DNA from: Pseudomonas sp. GV071
GTDB lineage: Bacteria; Pseudomonadota; Gammaproteobacteria; Pseudomonadales; Pseudomonadaceae
DNA length: 64,000 nt
Reading direction: 5' to 3'
Assembly (NCBI RefSeq): GCF_003050835.1
Contig: NZ_QAOJ01000006.1
Coordinates: 62,001-126,000, forward strand
The position numbers and the translations under genes are program-made. Below the pieces are notes generated by a model. That model saw nothing but the letters and a program-made list of their open reading frames with translations. It did not search any database and was not told where the DNA came from. Shown here piece after piece: positions 33,723 to 41,445 of this stretch. Numbering within the stretch: the first letter of the stretch is position 1; every line of letters starts with the position of its first letter.

Positions 33723-33748
33723 GATGCACCTGCTCACCCGGGTGCATC
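33723..33748 (+). promoter_or_regulatory. Leader hairpin upstream of the first csrA-like gene
   Basis: GATGCACC pairs with GGTGCATC (8 bp) around the 10-nt loop TGCTCACCCG. It matches the 33165-33188 hairpin in loop length and stem base. Confidence 0.65.
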
Positions 33749-33776
33749 GGGAAGCAACCAACCAAGGAGAAGGACC

Positions 33777-33953
33777 ATGCTGATTCTCACCCGCCGAGTA
33801 GGCGAAACCCTGCAGATAGGCGACGACATCACCGTCACGGTGGTGGAAGTGAATGGCAACCAGGTGCGTATCGGCATCGCGGCGCCGAAGCACGTGAAAG
33901 TGATGCGCCCTGAAGCGAAATTGAAGCAACCCAAGCTGGCCAGCGCCTGCTGA
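33777..33953 (+). CDS. CsrA/RsmA homologue 1
   Basis: A 58-residue protein very close to cellular Csr[32 protein letters not shown] and Arg44 after the last strand, the key RNA-binding residue. Leu4 of the family is present. CsrA proteins bind GGA motifs in mRNA leaders and change translation. The leader has two AGGA motifs (33764-33774) over its own ribosome-binding site, so autoregulation is possible. A phage-encoded copy could reprogram host translation. Confidence 0.88.
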   Translation: MLILTRRVGETLQIGDDITVTVVEVNGNQVRIGIAAPKHVKVMRPEAKLKQPKLASAC

Positions 33954-33969
33954 GCACCGGAGACAAGCC

Positions 33970-34746
33970 ATGAACGAACAACAAACCCTCCAGCAGCTGC
34001 TGACCGATCGTGTCAGTGTCTTTGCACTGGGCGAGCGACCAGCCCAGATCATCGACGAGCACGTCGAGAAGATGTTTTCGGAAGTCATCAAAGATGCATT
34101 CCGCTCCTACGGCGACATGGGCAAAGCTGTGCAGCAAGCAGTCAAAGCGGCGCTGCCATCCAACCTTTCCGAAGTGTTCGAGCTCACCCGTTACAACCAC
34201 ATGATCGCCAAGGCGCTGCAGGAGACCTGGGAGAACAGTGGCGTGGAAGGCGACATGGTTAGGCGTGCCAAAGAAGCGATCAACGAAGTCCTCAAAAAGG
34301 ACGAGCTGCCCGGAGAAATCAGCCTACGCAAGCTCATCGAAACTTTCCTCGCTGACCACAAAGAAGATGCTGCAAGTGAGGGCTGGGAGCGGCCAGACAT
34401 TCGCTTCCAAGAATCTGGATATGGCCCGGGGGTCGGAATCTTTTTCAGCGAAAAGCCGAAAGATCGAGACAACTACAGCAGCTACTCAAGTCGCAACGAA
34501 GAGTTGAGCGCCTACAGCCTGAAAAACAGAATTCACGTCAGCTTCGAGAAGGGCGGCACAGGGCGAAACGCAGACGGGCATGAGGTTGGCAGCGTCTACT
34601 CGGTACAGATCGACGACACCAACATCGGCAAGCAGCTCAACTTCAGGTCCGACTGGGAAAAGATGCTCGCAGCGCTCTACTTCGGCTCGGCAAAACTGAT
34701 CGTCGATTGCGAAGAAGACGACTTCAGCTACGACCTCTACGACTGA
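33970..34746 (+). CDS. Hypothetical early phage protein, 258 residues
   Basis: An acidic protein with a helical N-terminal half (VEKMFSEVIKDAFRSYG, VQQAVKAALPSNLSEV) and a beta-rich C-terminal half (GIFFSEKPKDRD, YSVQIDDTNIGKQL) ending in many acidic residues. I do not recognise it. It lies 16 nt after csrA-like 1. Confidence 0.65.
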   Translation: MNEQQTLQQLLTDRVSVFALGERPAQIIDEHVEKMFSEVIKDAFRSYGDMGKAVQQAVKAALPSNLSEVFELTRYNHMIAKALQETWENSGVEGDMVRRAKEAINEVLKKDELPGEISLRKLIETFLADHKEDAASEGWERPDIRFQESGYGPGVGIFFSEKPKDRDNYSSYSSRNEELSAYSLKNRIHVSFEKGGTGRNADGHEVGSVYSVQIDDTNIGKQLNFRSDWEKMLAALYFGSAKLIVDCEEDDFSYDLYD

Positions 34747-34771
34747 GTTGTAAACCGGCAGCTTACAACTG

Positions 34772-34911
34772 CCCCGATCACCTGCTTCGGCAGGCTGCAT
34801 CGGGGTGTGATCTGAATCCCGCCGCCACGCGACAGCCTCCATGCAGCAGAGTCGAGCAATGAACAGGCTCCGTGTAGGGATTGGCTCCTACCAGATCACA
34901 CCCCGATGCAG
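34772..34911 (+). ncRNA. Structured intergenic RNA between csrA-like genes
   Basis: The 281-nt gap 34747-35027 contains no convincing gene. It does contain a UUCG-tetraloop hairpin (34781-34794, CCTGC TTCG GCAGG) embedded between CCCCGAT and ATCGGGG arms, and a perfect 20-bp inverted repeat (34795-34814 and 34892-34911). The first arm of the long repeat overlaps the short stem, so the two structures compete. Role is inference. Confidence 0.45.
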
Positions 34912-35027
34912 ACGCATCAACACCCAACGAGCTATGGCAGCTACCGAGGCACGGACGCCTGGTAGCGATTTCCTAAATTTCCCCCTAAATTTGGGAAGTC
35001 GGTTCATTTTGCGAAGCGGGGAAAATT

Positions 35028-35201
35028 ATGTGGAATGAGGTTCTCGTCAGGGGCGACACCATCAGAGTCGGTGACAACATCAAAATCACCATTGTTGGAT
35101 TTATCGACGGCGAAGTGCGTATCGGAATCGAAGCACCAAAACACGTCCGGATAATCAGAGACGACGCCCGCAACCAAACGCCCAAGCATATCAAGCGCTA
35201 G
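35028..35201 (+). CDS. CsrA-like protein 2 (divergent N-terminus)
   Basis: A 57-residue CsrA-like protein. The centre and end are canonical: GDTIRVGDNIKITIVG, EVRIGIEAPKHV and Arg44 in RIIRDD. The first strand differs (MWNEVLVRG), so family residue Leu4 is replaced by Glu. Altered RNA specificity or inhibition of CsrA by mixed dimers is possible. GCGGGG precedes the ATG. Confidence 0.8.
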   Translation: MWNEVLVRGDTIRVGDNIKITIVGFIDGEVRIGIEAPKHVRIIRDDARNQTPKHIKR

Positions 35202-35319
35202 CCCCCTCCCCGCTTCACCCCCGCCTACATACGCCGCCACCTTACCGGTTGGACCTTGCGGAAGACTCTTCCGGACAGGGTGGCGACCTATGCACGCAAT
35301 TCCACCCAGGAGCTGCACC

Positions 35320-35541
35320 GTGACCAAAAACGAATCTGGTACCGAGCCGCTAAACGTTTACACCGTCGTCCTCTTCACCCTCGTCGTTCAGAAGTTGTTC
35401 GGGGCCATAGCCTGGTCCTGGTGGTGGGTGTCTGCACCGATCTGGGTGGCGATCCTGATTTACCTCGCGGTGCGCATGTACCGCCTCATCCCGCGCAGCA
35501 ATCGCATCACCCCTCCCACTCCAAGCGAGCACAACCTATGA
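35320..35541 (+). CDS. Small membrane protein
   Basis: A 73-residue protein from the GTG at 35320, which has AGGAG 8 nt upstream. Two hydrophobic segments (VVLFTLVVQKLFGAIAW, then WVAILIYLAVRMY) predict two membrane spans. Its stop overlaps the next ATG (ATGA). Function unknown. Confidence 0.6.
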   Translation: MTKNESGTEPLNVYTVVLFTLVVQKLFGAIAWSWWWVSAPIWVAILIYLAVRMYRLIPRSNRITPPTPSEHNL

Positions 35542-35801
35542 ACTTGCTGAAACGCGCTGCAACCAGCATTGCCGACTTGCGCGGCATCATGGCCGACACC
35601 CAGCTGGCCCGCCTGGCCTTCGAGCACAAAGTCACAGCTCCGCGCATCTCACCGCCGCGCGCCACCCAGGTGTTTATCAAGGGGCCTGCCATGGTGCAGG
35701 TCAAAGACCTCGACTCCGGCCGCGTGCTGGGCTTCCGTAGCTCCTACAGCGAAGCGTGCACCCTGGCAGACCAGCTGGAGCGCGGGGAGCTCTGCGCATG
35801 A
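35538..35801 (+). CDS. Hypothetical early phage protein, 87 residues
   Basis: A protein with a helical N-terminus (MNLLKRAATSIADLRGIM) and a C-terminal segment KDLDSGRVLGFRSSYSEACTLA. Coupled by 4-nt overlaps to both neighbours. No recognised domain. Confidence 0.6.
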   Translation: MNLLKRAATSIADLRGIMADTQLARLAFEHKVTAPRISPPRATQVFIKGPAMVQVKDLDSGRVLGFRSSYSEACTLADQLERGELCA

Positions 35802-36346
35802 TCGGCCGCAATGACCATCTTCTGAAGGCTGACGACTCGGCAATGCTGCAACGAGCGATGGAGCGGTTCCTTGCCGCCGGCGGCGCCGTGAATGAACTGC
35901 CGTCTGGCCTGAGCAACCCGAACCCCATCGCGTTTATTCAGCCCCGCATCGCATCGGCTAAGGCCCGCAAGAGCCGAGCAAAGCCGCCTGAAGAGAAGAA
36001 GCCAAGGCGCCTCAGCCTCTCCGACCTGGCCCGCCAAGAGCGAGACACCAAGATCGCCGAAATGGCGAAGACCATGACGGCGCCCGAGATCGGCGCTGAA
36101 CTGGGGCTGAGCCGGGGAACGGTCGTCGACATCGGCCGGCGCCGCGGCTTCACCTTCGTGCCCACCCCGGCAATCGACGATGGAGAAGACGCCCAGTACA
36201 TCGAGCGCATCCAGGCCATGAAAGGCCTCGGCGTTACCAAAACGCAGTGCGCGCGAAAGCTCGATATCTCCCTGACGAAGCTTGACCGCCTCCTGGCAGT
36301 CGGAAAGATCGACTACCCCACAGCAGGACCAGGCCGCCCAAGATGA
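35798..36346 (+). CDS. Helix-turn-helix phage protein
   Basis: A 182-residue basic protein. Residues about 85-115 (AKTMTAPEIGAELGLSRGTV) form a helix-turn-helix, and a second helical pair occurs near residues 145-165 (GVTKTQCARKLDISLTKLD). The duplicated motif suggests DNA binding, possibly regulatory. Linked by ATGA to the upstream gene. Confidence 0.65.
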   Translation: MIGRNDHLLKADDSAMLQRAMERFLAAGGAVNELPSGLSNPNPIAFIQPRIASAKARKSRAKPPEEKKPRRLSLSDLARQERDTKIAEMAKTMTAPEIGAELGLSRGTVVDIGRRRGFTFVPTPAIDDGEDAQYIERIQAMKGLGVTKTQCARKLDISLTKLDRLLAVGKIDYPTAGPGRPR

Positions 36347-36409
36347 AGCGAGCACCACACCACCGGCGGCGGATGCATATCACCCTGCCGCCAAGCGGAA
36401 TAGAAACCC

Positions 36410-36718
36410 ATGGCAATGACCACACAGCAGCGGTCAGCGAAAGCGGCCGAGAAGCGCCGAGCGAAAGAAGTAGAGATTCTGCGGTTGCCGGCGCCACCAG
36501 GCACCAAGGCACAGCTGGCTGACCTGATGGTTTGGCATGACTTGGAGGTGGCGGCCGAGGCTATGAGCCTGGCGATTATGAACCTCCATGCTCTGGGCCC
36601 AGCCGGCTCCGCCCATGCCTTCATCGTGCCGCGCCACGAAATCACAATCAGTGAAACCGTAGCGCGGGCCTTACATGATTCCTATCGTCGCGAACAGGAA
36701 CGGGAAACCGAGGAATAG
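36410..36718 (+). CDS. Hypothetical early phage protein, 102 residues
   Basis: A charged helical protein (QRSAKAAEKRRAKEVEIL) followed by PAPPGTKAQLADLMVWHD and an acidic C-terminus. Translation may begin at 36410 or 36416. Unrecognised. Confidence 0.6.
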   Translation: MAMTTQQRSAKAAEKRRAKEVEILRLPAPPGTKAQLADLMVWHDLEVAAEAMSLAIMNLHALGPAGSAHAFIVPRHEITISETVARALHDSYRREQERETEE

Positions 36719-36726
36719 CAGCAGTA

Positions 36727-37047
36727 TCAAAACGGGCAACCGTCGGCAGGATAGCCATGCTCAGCGACATGTTTTTCTACAACTCTCAATTCACGCGAGT
36801 GGCTTACGAAGTTTGATAGGTGCGGGTACAGCACAGAATAGGAGATGCCCTTCTGGGGGTTAGTGAGCTTCAGTAGCTCGACGACTTCATATTCAGTTTT
36901 GTCGAGTCGGTGCCATGCGATAAGCAACTCAACCGAAGCTCGAAGCTCCTCAGCGTCTGGAAGACTTTTCGCTCCTAGGTCCTTTGAGTGGTCGAGAAAA
37001 TACTGCAATCGCTCGATGGTTAGATCTGCGTCTTGTCCAGTCACCAT
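36727..37047 (-). CDS. Hypothetical protein, opposite strand
   Basis: A 106-residue protein with a helical N-terminus (TIERLQYFLDHSKDLG) and a VVELLKLTNPQKGISYSV segment. It runs against the operon and has AAGGAGG upstream. Its leader hairpin matches that of the next gene. Unrecognised; possibly accessory. Confidence 0.65.
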   Translation of the reverse strand: MVTGQDADLTIERLQYFLDHSKDLGAKSLPDAEELRASVELLIAWHRLDKTEYEVVELLKLTNPQKGISYSVLYPHLSNFVSHSRELRVVEKHVAEHGYPADGCPF

Positions 37048-37061
37048 TCAAAACCTCCTTG

Positions 37062-37080
37062 TACCGGCCCCATGCCGGGA
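37062..37080. repeat. Leader hairpin repeat, copy 1
   Basis: CCGGCCCCATGCCGG (37064-37078) is one of two near-identical leader hairpins. It lies upstream of the 36727-37047 gene. Confidence 0.6.
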
Positions 37081-37146
37081 ACACCACCAATACCCCAGAC
37101 ACAGCGCCTCGTCTATGTCGCCAACCGAGCTGAGTAAAAATTGGAG

Positions 37147-37503
37147 TTACTCTTCAATCAAAGCCAGCAGACAGTGAGGATCCTCACCGGCCTTCCCAGC
37201 GTCCCAAGCTTGGATAAGGACATCTCTATTTTTCTCGATCCAACGAGCAATTTCCCTGTCGTACTTTGTTGGCATTCGGCCAACTAGCCGCTCGCCCGTA
37301 TCGACCGCAAAACTAGCTGCGTGCCTTTGGCGCCCATAATCGATATGCACGTGAGCGCGGGCATGGTGATCAACCTCCATGCGAATAGCCAGATGGCGAA
37401 GTCGGAGCACTAATAGCTCAAAAAGTCCTGCCGCCCCCGTCGACCTTGTCATCAAGTCGACTTCCGCCAATCTACGCTGCAGCTCTAATGCTTGCTCAAG
37501 CAT
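37147..37503 (-). CDS. DUF4160-like protein, opposite strand
   Basis: A 118-residue protein with a histidine-rich segment AHVHIDYG near residue 50 followed by RMPTKYDREIARWIEKNR. The HVH motif with a following beta strand and helix resembles DUF4160, often found in toxin-antitoxin-like pairs. I infer but cannot show a toxin role. It runs against the operon. Confidence 0.6.
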   Translation of the reverse strand: MLEQALELQRRLAEVDLMTRSTGAAGLFELLVLRLRHLAIRMEVDHHARAHVHIDYGRQRHAASFAVDTGERLVGRMPTKYDREIARWIEKNRDVLIQAWDAGKAGEDPHCLLALIEE

Positions 37504-37523
37504 GACGATTTGACCTCTCCTTA

Positions 37524-37542
37524 AACCGGCCTCATGCCGGAC
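37524..37542. repeat. Leader hairpin repeat, copy 2
   Basis: CCGGCCTCATGCCGG (37526-37540) has the same stem as copy 1. It lies upstream of the DUF4160-like gene and of the next plus-strand gene. Confidence 0.6.
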
Positions 37543-37613
37543 CCACCACAGATACCCGTATCGCCGCTGATTGCCAAGTACATGGCAGGGCAGCGCTTTG
37601 CCTGGAGCAACCC

Positions 37614-37862
37614 ATGTTCACCAAGACATTCAGCGACCAGGGGGACTTCGAGGCCTGGCGCGCTGCTCAGCGATGGCTGATGGAAAACGGCTACAGCTAC
37701 GGCTCGACGTGCGTTATGCACCCTGTCGCAGTGCTCAAGGGTGAATGGTGCATCGCCAAGTGGCGGAACCTCACCAGGAAGGAAATCGACGAGCTAGACG
37801 GCAAGGTAAGCGGAAACTTTCGGGAAGGCCCAGTCACCGTCTACCTGAAGGTCGCCCCATGA
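37614..37862 (+). CDS. Hypothetical early phage protein, 82 residues
   Basis: A protein with aromatic residues spread throughout (FEAWRAAQRWLMENGYSYG) and an ATGA overlap with the HNH gene. No recognised family. Confidence 0.6.
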   Translation: MFTKTFSDQGDFEAWRAAQRWLMENGYSYGSTCVMHPVAVLKGEWCIAKWRNLTRKEIDELDGKVSGNFREGPVTVYLKVAP

Positions 37863-38563
37863 ACCCTTTGGCAGCCGCGGCGCTCAGCCGAGCTCGGGCA
37901 AAGATATCCAGGGCGCAGTGGTCGAGCGAAGAAGACGCCACCCTGCGCGAGCTATACCCGGCCATGCCCATGCGCGAGCTCACCGTGAAGCTTCGGCGAA
38001 CCTCGAGCAGCATCTACCAGCGTGCACGGGCGCTTGGCCTCTATCGCTCTCCGGAGTACATGGCCAGTGAGCACGCGTGCCGCCTCCGGCGTGGCGATAG
38101 CACCGGCGAGGCCTTCCGTTTCAAAAAGGGTCAGCAGCCATGGAACGCGGGCATGAAGGGGCTGCAACTCGGCGGCCGATGCCAGGAAACGCAATTCAAG
38201 CCAGGCAAGAACCCGCACAACTGGAATCCCATCGGGCATGAGCGGGTTACGAAAGACGGCTATCTGCAGCGCAAGATGACCGATACCAAATGCACCCCGA
38301 AGGACTATCGAATGGTGCACCACCTAGTGTGGGAAGAAGCCAACGGCCCGGTGCCGCCCGGTCATGCGGTCGTATTCATAGACCGCGACAAAAACAACCT
38401 CGAGCTGGCCAACCTGGAGCTCGTAACCCGTGCGGAGCTATGCCGCCGAAACAGCATCCACCGCTACCCGCCAGAGCTGAAGGAACTCATCCGCCTTCAG
38501 AAAAAGCTCGAGCGCACCATCAGGAAACGTCGCGATGAAGAATCAAATGATCGATCTGCGTAA
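37859..38563 (+). CDS. HNH endonuclease-like protein
   Basis: A 234-residue protein from the ATG at 37859. The N-terminus has a Myb/SANT-like helical DNA-binding unit (AQWSSEEDATLRELYP to SSIYQRARALGL). The C-terminal part has the HNH signature: MVHHLVWEEANGPVPPGHAVVF, then DRDKNNLELANLELVT. Such proteins are usually free-standing phage or homing-type nucleases. Confidence 0.8.
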   Translation: MNPLAAAALSRARAKISRAQWSSEEDATLRELYPAMPMRELTVKLRRTSSSIYQRARALGLYRSPEYMASEHACRLRRGDSTGEAFRFKKGQQPWNAGMKGLQLGGRCQETQFKPGKNPHNWNPIGHERVTKDGYLQRKMTDTKCTPKDYRMVHHLVWEEANGPVPPGHAVVFIDRDKNNLELANLELVTRAELCRRNSIHRYPPELKELIRLQKKLERTIRKRRDEESNDRSA

Positions 38564-38759
38564 CCACCTGTTCGCCACCCTGGAGGCACTTCAGGACCCG
38601 GACAAGCCAATGGACATCGAGCGTGCTCGAGCAGTTGCCCAAGTCGGCGGGGTGCTGGTGGAAACAGCGAAGGTTGAGGTGGCGTTCCTGAATGCCGTCG
38701 GCGGCAAGGGGACGGGCTTCATTGAGTCAGCCAAAGCGCTGCCTGGGGTCCGGGAATGA
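38535..38759 (+). CDS. Hypothetical early phage protein, 74 residues
   Basis: A mainly helical protein (RNHLFATLEALQDPDK) seen in Pseudomonas phages in this type of operon. Overlaps the HNH gene end and the next gene by 4 nt. Function unknown. Confidence 0.6.
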   Translation: MKNQMIDLRNHLFATLEALQDPDKPMDIERARAVAQVGGVLVETAKVEVAFLNAVGGKGTGFIESAKALPGVRE

Positions 38760-38956
38760 GCAATTCACATCCGTTCTACGCCGGGACCTACAACGGAAAC
38801 GACTGCTACTGCATGACCGCTGACGACAGGGTCAAGCGAGTGGCCGAGTTCAACCTGGAGCAGTGCCAGGCCGTGCTGAATCTGCCAGGCCTCCAGACCA
38901 CCGTCCGAGCAGCGGCTGAGCGGCGCATCCGGAAACTGAGCCGCGCTTCACAGTAA
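38756..38956 (+). CDS. Hypothetical early phage protein, 66 residues
   Basis: A small protein with NGNDCYCMTADDRV and a C-terminal basic helix (AAAERRIRKLSR). Unrecognised. It is the last plus-strand gene before the low-GC insertion. Confidence 0.55.
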   Translation: MSNSHPFYAGTYNGNDCYCMTADDRVKRVAEFNLEQCQAVLNLPGLQTTVRAAAERRIRKLSRASQ

Positions 38957-39002
38957 ACCAACCAGCCCCGACCGTTTTCAAACATTTCATGGGGGATTCT
39001 AG

Positions 39003-39887
39003 CTAAGAGGACGACTCTGCAAACGACTGAATCGAAATATTGTTATCCATGGCAACCCGTAAAATATAGTCAGGCTGAAACTTTTCATCAGCGTAAAAGC
39101 TTCCCTGAAGAGCTTGATTTGCAGCCTTTGGATTACCTGGAATTGTCGGGCCAAAATTAAACTTTATTACTCCCGGCAGCGCGCTTACCGCGTGAGCAAA
39201 TTTTTCGAAATCGTACCATGATCCAAGAGCGAAAATTTCATACCTAGTTTTGACCCGCGGCGAGGCCGGATAGTATCTTCTACTTGTCTTTCTTAGTTCA
39301 TTTAGAGAGGCTTCGATCCCATCCAGCCTATCAATCAATATAGAAGTTGCGTCTTTCTGATCTAACGAATCCAGCAAAACTTTATTCTGCCGGACTCGCA
39401 GGACTGGGTTATCTGTTTCCCCTCTATCAAGCACAGCGGAAATAGCGGCCGACAAAGCCGGAGCTAGCTCTACGACACCACGCATATCATTCGTGTAAAA
39501 CACAGTGCGCTCATCTGAAATATCAAAGGGAAGCTTGGTTCCGGCTTCAGCCAAGGCAACCACGGGCAACCCGGTGCAGTGCCTTACTGCCAACTCATAC
39601 ATCACATTAGGATTGAGTTCCGAAAGGTTCGCAACAACTAAGTCCGCGGTGAGAATATGTTGGATAACTTGGCGAGAAATCGAGCCTGTTATGGATATTT
39701 CATGGGCTACGTGAACATCGAAATCCAGTTCATTTAATAATGGCTTTATTACCGAACTGATTAAGCCGTCCGCAGCCCTTCTAGTAGATGTTTCTGCGCC
39801 ACCGATTGGGGTAACCACGAAGCAAGACTTTCGGGTTGGTTCTTGACCTTCAGGCGCATCTGGGGACGAGTCTTTCGTTTTTTTCAT
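39003..39887 (-). CDS. Nucleoside deoxyribosyltransferase/TIR-like protein (possible defence)
   Basis: A 294-residue protein starting MKKTKDSSPD, with AAGGAAG 5 nt upstream. Residues about 20-145 carry a Rossmann-like domain: CFVVTPIGG, then ADLVVANLSELNPNVMYELA, with a glutamate in the position used by nucleoside 2-deoxyribosyltransferases. This fold is shared with NAD-cleaving TIR-like effectors. The C-terminal 80 residues are a separate unrecognised domain. The gene is AT-richer than its surroundings and inverted relative to them, signs of recent acquisition. Confidence 0.7.
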   Translation of the reverse strand: MKKTKDSSPDAPEGQEPTRKSCFVVTPIGGAETSTRRAADGLISSVIKPLLNELDFDVHVAHEISITGSISRQVIQHILTADLVVANLSELNPNVMYELAVRHCTGLPVVALAEAGTKLPFDISDERTVFYTNDMRGVVELAPALSAAISAVLDRGETDNPVLRVRQNKVLLDSLDQKDATSILIDRLDGIEASLNELRKTSRRYYPASPRVKTRYEIFALGSWYDFEKFAHAVSALPGVIKFNFGPTIPGNPKAANQALQGSFYADEKFQPDYILRVAMDNNISIQSFAESSS

Positions 39888-39987
39888 GGTTCTTCCTTGA
39901 TAGATAATAAAAATCCCGGGGTCGCACATTTCAGTAAACCAGGAGAGTGAGCGATATTCCCAAGAAAAACCTGGCGCGTGCAAGTTG

Positions 39988-40176
39988 TTATCGGGCTCCG
40001 AACGGAAATAGTAGGCGCTTCCACAGGGGCGGCTTTGGCGGCGCGGTTACCTGGCGGAACACCTTCAGCACCGCATCGGCGCCCTTTTCCAAATCCTTCA
40101 GGCTGCGCCGGTTCTTATCCATCTCACGGATTACCAGCACCGCCAGCTTCTTCTCGGTATCAGTCAACTCAGGCAT
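39988..40176 (-). CDS. Small protein next to the deoxyribosyltransferase-like gene
   Basis: A 62-residue basic protein (MPELTDTEKK to WKRLLFPFGAR) on the same strand, 100 nt upstream of the low-GC gene. No recognised domain. It may be unrelated to its neighbour because its base composition is normal. Confidence 0.55.
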   Translation of the reverse strand: MPELTDTEKKLAVLVIREMDKNRRSLKDLEKGADAVLKVFRQVTAPPKPPLWKRLLFPFGAR

Positions 40177-40298
40177 CGCCTCACCCTCTCTGCACTCGTG
40201 TCCCGTAAAGCTATCAGGTGATCCGGGGTTCCGCCTGTAGGGAAACACCGCTTTTGAATTCCTTCCAACCACTCACGCCACCCTGGCGAGGTACCCGC

Positions 40299-40619
40299 AT
40301 GAAGCGCATTTACCTGAGCGGCCCCATGACCGGCCTGCCCGACTTCAACTACCCAGCATTCAACGCCGAAGCCGCACGACTGCGCGCCCTGGGCTACGAA
40401 GTGGTAAACCCTGCCGAAAACCCGCCGCAAGCATCCTGGGCCGACTACATGCGCCAGGACATTCCGCAGCTGCTCACCTGCGACACCCTCGCCCTGCTGC
40501 CGGGCTGGCACAACTCCCGCGGCGCCCGGATGGAGCATTACATCGCCGCAGGCTTGGGTATGTTCAAAGTCAGCGCCCAACAAATCCAGCATTCGAACGC
40601 GAAGGCGGTACCAGCATGA
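40299..40619 (+). CDS. DUF4406 nucleoside deoxyribosyltransferase-like protein
   Basis: A 106-residue protein. MKRIYLSGPMTGLPDFNYP and the later LALLPGWHNSRGARMEH match the DUF4406 group, which shares the deoxyribosyltransferase fold. It probably acts on nucleotides in phage metabolism. The ATG at 40299 is preferred because it begins at the conserved block. Confidence 0.78.
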   Translation: MKRIYLSGPMTGLPDFNYPAFNAEAARLRALGYEVVNPAENPPQASWADYMRQDIPQLLTCDTLALLPGWHNSRGARMEHYIAAGLGMFKVSAQQIQHSNAKAVPA

Positions 40620-40825
40620 ATAGCACCTTTCCCAACGTGATGGATTGCCCCCACTGCAAGCGCGACGAGTTCAACGATGAAGACGACTGGTTCGAACACG
40701 TCTCCTGCTGCCAGTGGGAACAGGAGCAGGCTGAGGTTGGCGTTGAACGAGTTGTCACTCACGGGCTAATGACACGCGAAGAGGCCGAGGCGAAATACGT
40801 TCTTCCCACCAAGGCAGGTGAGTAA
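40616..40825 (+). CDS. Small protein with CxxC motif
   Basis: A 69-residue acidic protein with CPHC at residues 11-14 and two further cysteines (CC, near residue 32), a possible zinc site. ATGA overlap with the upstream gene; function unknown. Confidence 0.6.
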   Translation: MNSTFPNVMDCPHCKRDEFNDEDDWFEHVSCCQWEQEQAEVGVERVVTHGLMTREEAEAKYVLPTKAGE

Positions 40826-41259
40826 TGGCCCTGCCCTACGAGAACGCCACCAGCGGCGATAAGTCCTTCGCCGAAATCCAGAAGATTCTCGGGCGGTTCG
40901 GCTGCGACAACTACGGGATCATGCACAAGGCAAAGGAGCAGGTGACCTTAGTGCAGTTCGAGCACCGCGGCCGCACCGTTTCCCTGCCGGGCCATTGGGG
41001 CGGTTATGCCACCGCCTGGCTGAAGGAGCACCCGCACAGCAGCCGCATGCGCTCGACGGCAGCGGAACACCGGCAGAAGGCGGCAGATATCGCGCAGATC
41101 GCGGTCTGCTCGCTCCTACGGGATTGGGTAAAGGCTCAGGTCACCGCGGTGGAATGCCAGCTGATGACCTTTGAAGAGGTGTTCATGCCTCACATGCTGC
41201 TGCCCGATGGCAGTCGGCTCGTCGAGCACGCCACCAAACTCCTACCGCCAGCAAGATGA
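40825..41259 (+). CDS. Hypothetical early phage protein, 144 residues
   Basis: A protein with FAEIQKILGRFGCDNYG at the start and a C-terminal MLLPDGSRLVEHATK segment, unrecognised. It is the last plus-strand gene before a short pair of minus-strand frames. Confidence 0.6.
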   Translation: MALPYENATSGDKSFAEIQKILGRFGCDNYGIMHKAKEQVTLVQFEHRGRTVSLPGHWGGYATAWLKEHPHSSRMRSTAAEHRQKAADIAQIAVCSLLRDWVKAQVTAVECQLMTFEEVFMPHMLLPDGSRLVEHATKLLPPAR

Positions 41260-41445
41260 TCAGCGCTTGCCGCCTTCAAAGGAGCCCGAAAGGACCGGTG
41301 ACCACCGTTTTTTGGATTTGCCGCTCTTCGCCCTTCGCTCCACCTCGAGTTGGGCGTAAAGCTTTGCCTGGTATTCAGCGGGCACCGCCTCCAACTGTTT
41401 CGCGATGTCGGATAGCTCCTGTCGTGGCTTCTTACGCTTATCCAC
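41260..41445 (-). CDS. Small protein, opposite strand
   Basis: A 61-residue basic protein (MDKRKKPRQELSDIAKQLEA) overlapping the next minus gene by 8 nt. No recognised family. Confidence 0.55.
   Translation of the reverse strand: MDKRKKPRQELSDIAKQLEAVPAEYQAKLYAQLEVERRAKSGKSKKRWSPVLSGSFEGGKR

Noticed and set aside
34841..35038. Reading frame of 65 residues in the inter-csrA gap
   Set aside because: No ribosome-binding site; it covers the inverted repeats, so a structured RNA is a better explanation.
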